Positions 1 to 6,101 of a stretch of 8,591 nucleotides of DNA are shown here, in pieces. This stretch comes from Sphingomonadaceae bacterium (GTDB lineage: Bacteria; Pseudomonadota; Alphaproteobacteria; Sphingomonadales; Sphingomonadaceae). Location of the stretch: positions 1-8,591 of the forward strand of contig JAHDXX010000138.1 in the NCBI GenBank assembly GCA_023384025.1, read 5' to 3'. The notes below the pieces were generated by a model. That model was not told the origin of the DNA, ran no database searches, and saw only the letters and a list, made by a program, of their open reading frames with translations. The translations under genes were made by a program, and so were the position numbers. Position 1 is the stretch's first letter. Each line of letters opens with the position of its first letter.

Positions 1-216
1 GTGGCCGAAGTCGAACGCTACATCGCCATCCCCAGCCAGGCGCTCGCCTACAAGGTCGGCGCGCTCAAGATCCAGGAACTGCGCAAGAAGGCGGAAGCCG
101 CGCTGGGCAAGAAATTCGACCTGCGCGAATTCCACAACCAGGTGCTCAACACCGGGGCACTGCCGCTGCCGGTGCTGGAAGCCAAGATCGACCGCTGGAT
201 TGCGGCATCAAAGTAA
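1..216 (+). CDS. DUF885-family protein, C-terminal end only (5' truncated by window)
   Basis: These 71 codons are the 3' end of a longer gene. The GTG at base 1 is an internal valine codon, not a start. The residues around YIAIPSQALAYKVG, followed by a lysine/arginine-rich helix, then FHNQVLNTGALPLPVLE and a closing RWI, match the conserved C-terminus of the DUF885 family. Members are usually about 550-620 residues, often exported, and are thought to be metallopeptidase-like hydrolases. Their HEXXH-type zinc site, where present, would lie upstream of this window. The stop is TAA at 214-216. A perfect inverted repeat starts 8 bases later. The family assignment is strong, but nothing can be said about the signal peptide or active site because they are not in view. 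Confidence 0.87.
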   Translation: MAEVERYIAIPSQALAYKVGALKIQELRKKAEAALGKKFDLREFHNQVLNTGALPLPVLEAKIDRWIAASK

Positions 217-223
217 TCATTTC

Positions 224-247
224 GCGAGTTACACTGATGTAACTCGC
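224..247. promoter_or_regulatory. Perfect 10-bp inverted repeat in the spacer before the DUF2235 gene
   Basis: The arm GCGAGTTACA (224-233) is followed by CTGA and then by TGTAACTCGC (238-247), its exact reverse complement. It sits 7 bases after the stop of the upstream gene and 48 bases before the ATG of the DUF2235 gene. No T-tract follows, so it does not look like a classical intrinsic terminator. A dyad with TTACA/TGTAA half-sites is the sort of shape bound by dimeric repressors such as TetR-family proteins, but no regulator gene is in the window. It could also be a stable RNA hairpin at the end of the upstream transcript. The repeat is directly visible; its role is inferred. Confidence 0.5.
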
Positions 248-282
248 CAATGAGCGCTGACTGGGCCATGCTGCATTGTCCG

Positions 283-289
283 AAAGGAG
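283..289 (+). promoter_or_regulatory. Ribosome binding site of the DUF2235 gene
   Basis: AAAGGAG lies 6 bases before the ATG at 296. The spacing is ideal and fixes the start of the hydrolase gene there, which also places the FCFDGTWN motif at the very N-terminus, as is usual in DUF2235 proteins. Confidence 0.8.
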
Positions 290-295
290 TGCAGC

Positions 296-1717
296 ATGGC
301 CAAGCGACTCGTGTTCTGTTTCGATGGCACTTGGAACAGGCTGTCCGCTGACGTGCCGACCAATGTCGCCTCGATCGCGCAGATGGTCAGACCCGTGGCG
401 CGCGACGGCACACCGCAGATCGTCTATTATGACGAAGGAATCGGCGCCAACACCTGGCTCGGCCGCCGCATTTACGAAGGCGCGACCGGCAAGGGCATGG
501 TGCGCAAGCTGCGCGAGGCCTATCGTTTCCTGATCTTCAATTACGAGCCTGGCGACGAGATTTTTGCATTCGGTTTTTCGCGCGGTGCCTACACCGCGCG
601 AAGTTTCATCGGGTTCATTCGCCACGCCGGGATTCTCGATGTCATAAGCGCCAACAAGATCGACAAGGCAGTCGAAATCTACAAGGCGGCACCGGCGGGG
701 AAGACCGGCAAGGAATCTGGCCAACTGCTCCGCTTCCGCTTTCTCAACTGCAAGGGCGTGTGCGTGAGTGAGGAAGACGCGGAATTTCGCCGCAGGGTCG
801 ACCCCACCTTTGATCCGCAGCGCACGCCGATCCTTGATATCCGATACTTAGGTGTGTGGGATACGGTGCGCGCACTGGGCGTACCGGATTTCGTCCCGGG
901 ATCGCGCTGGATCAATGCCAAATACGGCTTCCACGACGCTGTGCTGACCAGCAAGATCAAGGCCGCGCGCCACGCGGTAGCCCTGGATGAGGAACGCCCG
1001 ACCTTTCGCGCGACACTGTTCGGACGGGAGCGGGTGGCAGAGCTGGTTGCGCTCGCGAACAAGGACCGGCCGTCGCCATACCTCCATTGGGAGCAGCCTT
1101 ATCAGGAGAAGTGGTTCCCCGGCACGCATGGCGCGGTCGGTGGTGGCGGGGCGCACCGGGGCTTGTCAGACGGGGCGCTGCTGTGGGTCTTGAACGGCGC
1201 GCGCCGCGCTGGTCTGGAATTGCGCAATGACAATGATGCGCGCACCTTCCTGATTGCCCCTAACAGCCTTGATTTTGTGCACAACCAGGCGGCGCGGACA
1301 ATCTGGGAACACGGGATATTCGGGTGGCTGCGCAGACTTCCGCATTCGCCCAGACAGGGACCGGCCGACGTCGATGAACTGGCGTTGGCAACTTTCCAGC
1401 GCTGGTTCGCGGCTTCGGGCACACTTCCAGGCGGGCAATTGTATCGGCCCGGCGCCTTGCGCGCTCTTGCCGGGGCAATCGGGCAGTGGCCCTTTGCCAA
1501 CCAGCCGGAGATGAAAAGCGAACATATTGTCCAGCAAGGCGACACGCTGTCCAAACTGGCGCGGCACTATCTCGGCAGTGCGAAGCGCCATCCCGAGATT
1601 TTCGCGGCCAATCGTGACCGGATTGATGATCCCGACTTCATCCTGCCGGGTACTCGGCTGCGGATCGTGGTGCCACAGGATACTGACCCGTCAAGCAGGC
1701 CTGCTCCGCCAATTTGA
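296..1717 (+). CDS. DUF2235 alpha/beta-hydrolase (Tle1-like lipase fold) with C-terminal LysM domain
   Basis: This is a 473-residue protein. The DUF2235 hydrolase domain spans roughly residues 1-340. It opens with FCFDGTWN (7-14), carries the nucleophile motif GFSRG (93-97, Ser95), a GVWDTV motif supplying the likely acid (Asp189), and WFPGTHGAVGGG (273-284) supplying the likely His278. A full Ser-Asp-His triad is therefore present. Residues 400-448 form a LysM domain (HIVQQGDTLSKLA, then a PEIFAANR helix and LPGTRLRI), a peptidoglycan or chitin-type binding module. Some DUF2235 members are type VI secretion phospholipase effectors (Tle1), but no VgrG, Hcp, PAAR or immunity-like gene is adjacent and there is no signal peptide. 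A membrane-lipid or other ester substrate is possible. The domain calls are firm; the physiological role is unknown. Confidence 0.88.
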   Translation: MAKRLVFCFDGTWNRLSADVPTNVASIAQMVRPVARDGTPQIVYYDEGIGANTWLGRRIYEGATGKGMVRKLREAYRFLIFNYEPGDEIFAFGFSRGAYTARSFIGFIRHAGILDVISANKIDKAVEIYKAAPAGKTGKESGQLLRFRFLNCKGVCVSEEDAEFRRRVDPTFDPQRTPILDIRYLGVWDTVRALGVPDFVPGSRWINAKYGFHDAVLTSKIKAARHAVALDEERPTFRATLFGRERVAELVALANKDRPSPYLHWEQPYQEKWFPGTHGAVGGGGAHRGLSDGALLWVLNGARRAGLELRNDNDARTFLIAPNSLDFVHNQAARTIWEHGIFGWLRRLPHSPRQGPADVDELALATFQRWFAASGTLPGGQLYRPGALRALAGAIGQWPFANQPEMKSEHIVQQGDTLSKLARHYLGSAKRHPEIFAANRDRIDDPDFILPGTRLRIVVPQDTDPSSRPAPPI

Positions 1718-1730
1718 CCTCGATCAATGT

Positions 1731-1772
1731 CCTCTTTGCGCGAAGGTGGGATTGGCTCACCTTCGCAAGAGG
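1731..1772 (+). promoter_or_regulatory. Hairpin that sequesters the ribosome binding site of the monooxygenase gene
   Basis: GCGAAGGTG (1740-1748) pairs perfectly with CACCTTCGC (1758-1766). The stem extends inward by a G-U and a G-C pair (1749-1757, 1750-1756) and closes on a 5-base loop, ATTGG. Outward, CCTC (1731-1734) and TT (1736-1737) pair with AA (1767-1768) and GAGG (1769-1772), leaving bulges at 1735 and 1738-1739. The outer part covers the purine-rich ribosome binding site AGAGGAG (1768-1774). No T-tract follows, so termination is unlikely. Such a structure could limit translation of the monooxygenase, as a thermometer-like or coupling device. The pairing is seen directly; regulation is inference, and transcription must start before 1731 for it to form. 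Confidence 0.5.
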
Positions 1773-1774
1773 AG
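1768..1774 (+). promoter_or_regulatory. Ribosome binding site of the monooxygenase gene
   Basis: AGAGGAG is placed 7 bases before the ATG at 1782. It decides the start: the frame is open back to 1527, but only the 1782 start has a good site and puts the FAD-binding beta-strand near the N-terminus as in homologous enzymes. Confidence 0.75.
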
Positions 1775-1781
1775 TGCGGCA

Positions 1782-3335
1782 ATGAACGCTGTGGGAGAGG
1801 TAACGGCAGACCACGAGGTGTGCCACGTCGATGTGTTGATCGTGGGGGCCGGGATATCCGGGATAGGCTCGGCCTATCACCTGCAGGAGCAATGTCCGTG
1901 GGCGAGCTACGCCATTCTCGAGATGAAGGACACCTTCGGCGGCACCTGGGAAACGCACAAGTATCCCGGGGTTCGCTCCGATTCCGATCTCTACACCTTC
2001 GGCTACCGGTTCAAGCCGTGGGTCGGCGCGCCGATCGCCAGTGCCGATGAAATCCTCAAGTACATGGGCGAAGTGATCGGGGAGAACGGGATCGACGCCC
2101 ATATCCGCTATGGCCATCGCATCACCCGCTGTTCATTCAGCCGCGAGACCAACCTGTGGACGGTCGAGGCGGAGCGGCTGGCAGACCGGGCGCAGCGGAC
2201 TTTCGCCTGCCGCTTCCTGTGGATGTGCCAGGGCTACTATGACCACAAGACGCCGTACATCCCGCCGGACTGGCTCGGGCGCGGGCTGGGCGATTACAAG
2301 GGCGACTTTGTCCACGCCCAGCTGTGGGATCCGGATTACGACTACACCGGCAAGCGGGTGCTGGTGATCGGATCAGGCGCAACGGCGGCGACCGTGGTGC
2401 CCGCCTTTGCCGAGAAAGCCGCGCATGTGACCATGCTGCAGCGCTCACCCACCTACTTCTATTGCAGCGAGAACAGGAACGAGCTGGCTGACCGGCTGCG
2501 CGAGATCGGGATCGACGAGCCGACCGTCCACCGGGTGGTCCGCGCGCAGATCATGCACGATCAGGACGTGATCCAGCGTCGCTGCCTGGAGGAGCCCGAT
2601 GTGGTGGTGGAGGAGCTGCGGGAACTGGTCCGCGCATTCACCGGCACACCCGACTTCGCGTTCGAACCGCATTTCACCCCGAAATACCGCCCGTGGCAGC
2701 AACGCCTTGCCTTCTGCCCGGAAGGCGACGTGTTCCGCGCGGCAGTGGCAGGCAAGGTAACCGTGGTAACCGACACCATCGAGCAGTTTACCGAAACCGG
2801 CGTGCTGACCGCTTCGGGCGAGCAGCTCGAGGCGGACCTGATCGTTGCCGCGACCGGTTTTCACCTGTCGGTCATGGGCAATATCCCGTTCTTCGTCGAT
2901 GGCGCGCGGATCGACTGGCATGACACCGTGACCTATCGCGGGATGATGTTCACCGGTGTGCCCAACATGGCCTGGGTCATGGGCTATTTCCGCGCCAGCT
3001 GGACCCTGCGGGTCGACATGATGGGCGATTTCGTGTGCGGACTGCTGAACCGGATGCATGATCGGGGAGCGGCGCGGGTCGAGGTTGCCTTGCGTGCCGA
3101 GGATGCGGGGATGGAACTGCACCCGTGGATCGAAGCGGACAATTTCAATCCCGGCTACCTGATGCGCGGCCTCAACAAGTTGCCCCGGCGTGGAGACAAG
3201 CCCGAATGGCGCCACAACCAGGATTACTGGCGCGAGAAGGACGAGATCCCGCACATCGACCTGAGCGGGGCGGAGTTCGTCTATACCGCAGGTGTGTTCA
3301 GCGCGGCAGAACCGGCGCTGGAGGCGGCAGAATAG
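1782..3335 (+). CDS. FAD/NADPH-dependent monooxygenase, EthA-like / Baeyer-Villiger group
   Basis: This is a 517-residue flavoprotein monooxygenase. The FAD Rossmann motif GAGISG is at 22-27. FGGTWETHKYPGVRSDSDLY (52-71) is the segment typical of Baeyer-Villiger and EthA-type enzymes. YKGDFVHAQLW (172-182) fits the fingerprint FxGxxxHxxxW, with Tyr in place of the first Phe. A second Rossmann motif, GSGATA (197-202), would bind NADPH, and VAATGF (355-360) is the usual late FAD-linked motif. The length is normal for the EthA-like branch. Family enzymes insert oxygen into ketones or oxidise S or N atoms using NADPH and O2; they are cytosolic or loosely membrane associated. The substrate is not predictable, though a hydrophobic ketone or steroid-like compound is plausible. 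A small membrane protein gene follows after 24 bases, suggesting cotranscription. Confidence 0.9.
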   Translation: MNAVGEVTADHEVCHVDVLIVGAGISGIGSAYHLQEQCPWASYAILEMKDTFGGTWETHKYPGVRSDSDLYTFGYRFKPWVGAPIASADEILKYMGEVIGENGIDAHIRYGHRITRCSFSRETNLWTVEAERLADRAQRTFACRFLWMCQGYYDHKTPYIPPDWLGRGLGDYKGDFVHAQLWDPDYDYTGKRVLVIGSGATAATVVPAFAEKAAHVTMLQRSPTYFYCSENRNELADRLREIGIDEPTVHRVVRAQIMHDQDVIQRRCLEEPDVVVEELRELVRAFTGTPDFAFEPHFTPKYRPWQQRLAFCPEGDVFRAAVAGKVTVVTDTIEQFTETGVLTASGEQLEADLIVAATGFHLSVMGNIPFFVDGARIDWHDTVTYRGMMFTGVPNMAWVMGYFRASWTLRVDMMGDFVCGLLNRMHDRGAARVEVALRAEDAGMELHPWIEADNFNPGYLMRGLNKLPRRGDKPEWRHNQDYWREKDEIPHIDLSGAEFVYTAGVFSAAEPALEAAE

Positions 3336-3359
3336 CACATGGGGGAGGGGATGCTGGCC

Positions 3360-3758
3360 ATGCCGGACATGATTGACGCGACCACCTGGTCCGCACTGTT
3401 TCTCGGGTTGTTTTCGGTCGCTGCAGCGCTTGGCGCGCTGCGCAAGCCGGGCCTGTGGAAAAGCATGGTGGAGGAGATCGAGCGCTCCCCGGCCTTGCAG
3501 CTGATCAGCGGCTTGCTGGAGCTCGCTCTAGGAATCGCGATCTACCTCGCCAATCCGTGGATCCCGGCGGACCTGCTGACCTGCGTGATGAAGACCGTGG
3601 GCGCAGTCATGGTGTTCGAAGCGCTGGCGGTGATCGCCTTTTCCGATCTCTACTTCCATTTCTGGCTGCGCAACCTTGCCCACATGATGCGCGGCTGGGT
3701 CATGGTGACGCTGGTGCTCGGGCTCGCGCTGACGGGGGCGGCGTTGCTGCGGGTCTAG
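3360..3758 (+). CDS. Small integral membrane protein, four predicted helices, function unknown
   Basis: This is a 132-residue hydrophobic protein with likely membrane helices at about residues 8-27, 45-64, 71-94 and 111-130. Between helices 1 and 2 is a charged stretch with the motif MVEEIERSPALQL, and a loop YLANPWIPADL follows helix 2. I do not recognise a named family. The start is uncertain: in-frame ATGs occur at 3339, 3351, 3360 and 3369. The purine run GGGGAGGGG (3342-3350) is 9 bases before 3360, almost touches 3351, and lies after 3339, so 3360 is preferred. The gene lies 24 bases after the monooxygenase stop and 34 bases before the thioesterase start, so it is probably in the same operon. 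It may be a membrane partner for hydrophobic substrates, but that is only a guess from position. Confidence 0.72.
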   Translation: MPDMIDATTWSALFLGLFSVAAALGALRKPGLWKSMVEEIERSPALQLISGLLELALGIAIYLANPWIPADLLTCVMKTVGAVMVFEALAVIAFSDLYFHFWLRNLAHMMRGWVMVTLVLGLALTGAALLRV

Positions 3759-3792
3759 ACAGACCGGCGGTTCCCGGTCCATCAGGCCGGAG

Positions 3793-4239
3793 ATGACGGG
3801 AACGACTATCTGGTGGGGCGGCGAACAACCGCCTCTGGAACCCATGACCCTGCTCGGCGAGAACGCCATGCCCGGCCTGCTCGGGATCGAGTTCGTCGAT
3901 TGCGGTGATGACTGGATCACCGCGCGGATGCCGGTCGACGCGCGCACGCACCAGCCCTTCGGGCGGTTGCACGGCGGGGCCTCTGTCGCGCTCGCGGAAA
4001 CGGTCGGCTCGGTCGCGGCGAGTTATTGCGTCGACCGGACCGTGTCCGTGGCGGTGGGGATGGAGATCAACGCGAACCACATCCGCCCGGCCTATTCGGG
4101 CTGGGTTTTCGCCACCGCCACCCCGGAATCGCTCGGCCGCACGACGCAGGTCTGGACGATCCGCATCCGCGACGAGGAGGAGCGGCTGGTGTGCATCTCG
4201 CGCCTGACGGTCGCGGTGATCCCGCTCGAGCGCAAGTGA
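3793..4239 (+). CDS. Hotdog-fold acyl-CoA thioesterase, PaaI/YdiI (MenI)-like
   Basis: This is a 148-residue single-domain hotdog thioesterase. The core motif HQPFGRLHGGASVALAET (53-70) closely matches E. coli YdiI/MenI, with the catalytic Glu at position 69 and the His-Gly-Gly at 60-62. The start at 3793 gives an N-terminal TIWW-type segment that lines up with the beginning of YdiI, and MPVDARTHQPFG aligns without gaps. A weak AGG at 3784-3786 is the only ribosome binding site. The family hydrolyses acyl- or aroyl-CoA esters in the cytosol. MenI acts on 1,4-dihydroxy-2-naphthoyl-CoA, but no menaquinone genes are nearby, so a role in clearing CoA intermediates of a catabolic pathway is as likely. 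Its stop overlaps the start of the next gene by four bases. Confidence 0.9.
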   Translation: MTGTTIWWGGEQPPLEPMTLLGENAMPGLLGIEFVDCGDDWITARMPVDARTHQPFGRLHGGASVALAETVGSVAASYCVDRTVSVAVGMEINANHIRPAYSGWVFATATPESLGRTTQVWTIRIRDEEERLVCISRLTVAVIPLERK

Positions 4240-6005
4240 GCGCAGCAACCGACCTCGAACAGGTCGAGCGCCTGCGCGCCGCAGTGCGGCAGGACCCGCG
4301 CAATGCCGTGGCGCAGCGGCGGCTCGGCCATGCCCTGCGTCGTCTCGGGCTCGACGAGCAGGCTGCCGAAGCGGAGATGGCCGCGATCCGCGCGACCGCC
4401 TTCGATCCGCAGATGGTCGCGATTGCCCAGGCCCTGCTTGAAAACGATCTTCCCGCAGCCGAGCAGGGCTTGCGGGCGCGCCTCAGCCAGCAGCCGCTCG
4501 ACGTGGCCGCAATCCGGATGATGGCCGAGCTCGCGGGGCGGATCGGGCGCTTTCCCGATGCCGAGAACCTGCTGCGCCGCGCGCTCGAGCTGGCCCCCGG
4601 TTTTACCGCCGCGCGCGGCAATCTGGCGACTGTGCTTTACAAGCAGAAGCGCTTTGCCGAAGCGGCCGAAGTGCTGGACGAAGTGCTGGCGGCTGATCCG
4701 GCCAATCCGGCCAACCAGAACCTCAAGGCGGCCGCGCTCAGCCATACCGGCGACTATCACGAAGCGCTGGCCATCTACGCCGAACTTCTGGAGAGCTTCC
4801 CCGAACATGCCAAGCTGTGGATGAGCCGGGCGCACATCCTCAAGACTGTGGGGCAGCAGGAAGAATCGGTCGCCTCCTACCGCCGCGCGCTGGCGATCCA
4901 GCCGGGGCTGGGCGAGGTGTGGTGGAGCCTTGCCAACCTCAAGACCGTGCGGTTCGACGATGCCGATGTTGCCGCCATGGAACAGGCGCTGGAGGACGAC
5001 GCGCTCAGCCTGGAGGACCGGTTCCACCTGCACTTCGCGCTCGGCAAGGCCTACGAGGAACGGCGTGAGGCGCAAGCCTCGTTCCACCATTACGAACGCG
5101 GCAATGCCCTGCGCAGCGAGGAACTGGCCTATAATCCGGGCGAGACCACCACGCTGGTCGATGCCACGATTGCCGGGTTTACCCCGGAATTTGTCGCCGG
5201 GCTTGCGGGCCACGGTTGCCCGGCGCCCGACCCGGTGTTCATCCTCGGCCTGCCGCGCGCAGGCTCGACCCTGATCGAGCAGATCCTCGCCAGCCATTCG
5301 CAGATCGAAGGCACGATGGAACTGCCCGACATTCCCGCCATGGCCATGCGCGAGGCCGACCGGGCAGGGGCGAAGTGGCGGCACTGGCCCGATGCCTTGC
5401 GCAACATGGAGCCGGGCCGGCTGGCGGAACTCGGCGAGGAGTTCCTCGAACGCACCCGGGTGCAGCGCAAGACGGACAAGCCGTTCTACATCGACAAGCT
5501 GCCCAACAACTGGGCTTACGCCGGTTTCATTGCCGCGATCCTGCCCAAGGCGAAGATCATCGACGCGCGCCGCCACCCGCTTGATTGCTGTTTTTCCAAC
5601 TTCAAGCAGCACTTCGCGCGCGGGCAGGGCTTCTCCTACAGCCTCGACCACATCGGGCGCTATTACGCCGACTACGTGCGGGCGATGGACCATTACGATG
5701 CTGCCATGCCCGGCCGGGTGCTGCGGGTAGTCCACGAGGAACTGCTCGACGATCCCGAAGGTCAGGTGCGGCGGATGCTCGATTACCTCGGCGTGCCGTT
5801 CGAGCCCGATTGCCTCGAATTCCACCGCAACACCCGCGCCGTGCGCACCGCGTCGAGCGAACAGGTGCGCCGCCCGATCAACCGCGACGGGGTGGGCCAG
5901 TGGGAACCGTACCAGGCCTGGCTCGGCCCGCTGCTTGATGCCCTGGGCGACCTGCCGGAAACCTATGCCCGCCGCCCGCAAGATACTGTTGCCGAAAAGC
6001 TATAG
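4236..6005 (+). CDS. TPR-repeat sulfotransferase family protein
   Basis: This is a 589-residue protein read from GTG 4236, which overlaps the thioesterase stop in the tetranucleotide GTGA, a sign of translational coupling. The frame is open back to 4026, but that part overlaps the thioesterase in another frame. Residues about 10-290 are helical TPR-type repeats, with clear units near 104-155, 158-188 and 191-222. Residues about 332-560 are a sulfotransferase domain: the 5'-phosphosulfate loop GLPRAGSTLIEQIL (338-351) and the 3'-phosphate motif DARRHPLDCCFSNF (443-456), both characteristic of PAPS-dependent enzymes. There is no signal peptide or membrane segment, so it is probably cytosolic. 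The acceptor (protein tyrosine, glycan or small molecule) is unknown; the TPR part suggests a protein or peptide partner. A TonB receptor gene follows 96 bases downstream. Confidence 0.88.
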   Translation: MSAATDLEQVERLRAAVRQDPRNAVAQRRLGHALRRLGLDEQAAEAEMAAIRATAFDPQMVAIAQALLENDLPAAEQGLRARLSQQPLDVAAIRMMAELAGRIGRFPDAENLLRRALELAPGFTAARGNLATVLYKQKRFAEAAEVLDEVLAADPANPANQNLKAAALSHTGDYHEALAIYAELLESFPEHAKLWMSRAHILKTVGQQEESVASYRRALAIQPGLGEVWWSLANLKTVRFDDADVAAMEQALEDDALSLEDRFHLHFALGKAYEERREAQASFHHYERGNALRSEELAYNPGETTTLVDATIAGFTPEFVAGLAGHGCPAPDPVFILGLPRAGSTLIEQILASHSQIEGTMELPDIPAMAMREADRAGAKWRHWPDALRNMEPGRLAELGEEFLERTRVQRKTDKPFYIDKLPNNWAYAGFIAAILPKAKIIDARRHPLDCCFSNFKQHFARGQGFSYSLDHIGRYYADYVRAMDHYDAAMPGRVLRVVHEELLDDPEGQVRRMLDYLGVPFEPDCLEFHRNTRAVRTASSEQVRRPINRDGVGQWEPYQAWLGPLLDALGDLPETYARRPQDTVAEKL

Positions 6006-6089
6006 ACAGCGCGGCGCGGGGGATTGTGCGGCGCAACGCCCTTGCCATTTTCGCCGGCTTGTGGCGCTCTCGCGACGGGGACGCATTCC

Positions 6090-6095
6090 AGGAGG
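6090..6095 (+). promoter_or_regulatory. Ribosome binding site of the TonB-dependent receptor gene
   Basis: AGGAGG, a near-perfect Shine-Dalgarno, ends 6 bases before GTG 6102. It selects that GTG over the upstream in-frame ATG at 6024, and gives a clean signal peptide beginning MKSPVANTHRK. Confidence 0.82.
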
Positions 6096-6101
6096 GAAAC
6101 G

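Noticed and set aside
1527..1781. Upstream extension of the monooxygenase frame (85 codons) as a possible LysM-overlapping or longer N-terminus
   Set aside because: It overlaps the real LysM coding frame, has no ribosome binding site or family similarity, and family enzymes begin close to the FAD motif, as from 1782.
3762..3779. Small hairpin GACCGG-CGGTTC-CCGGTC between the membrane protein and thioesterase genes, as a terminator
   Set aside because: The stem has only 6 pairs, with no T-tract, in a 34-base spacer inside an apparent operon. It is too weak to call.
4223..4232. Palindrome CGCTCGAGCG next to the GTG start of the sulfotransferase gene
   Set aside because: It lies within thioesterase codons (Leu-Glu-Arg) and is common in GC-rich coding DNA; no evidence of a role.
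4026..4235. Extended N-terminus for the TPR-sulfotransferase from an upstream ATG
   Set aside because: This part runs across the conserved thioesterase in another frame and reads as Arg/Pro/His-rich nonsense. GTG 4236 gives the usual stop-start overlap.
4092..5981. Minus-strand open frame of 629 codons opposite the TPR-sulfotransferase
   Set aside because: No recognisable motifs or ribosome binding site; the opposite strand encodes clear TPR and PAPS-binding motifs, so this is a composition artefact.
6024..6101. Earlier ATG start for the TonB receptor
   Set aside because: It would put 26 extra residues before the signal peptide and lacks a ribosome binding site, whereas GTG 6102 has AGGAGG at 6-base spacing.
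6006..6101. Promoter for the receptor in the 96-base spacer
   Set aside because: I looked for -35/-10 pairs (for example around TTGCCA near 6043), but none has a credible partner at correct spacing. A promoter may exist but is not visible to me.
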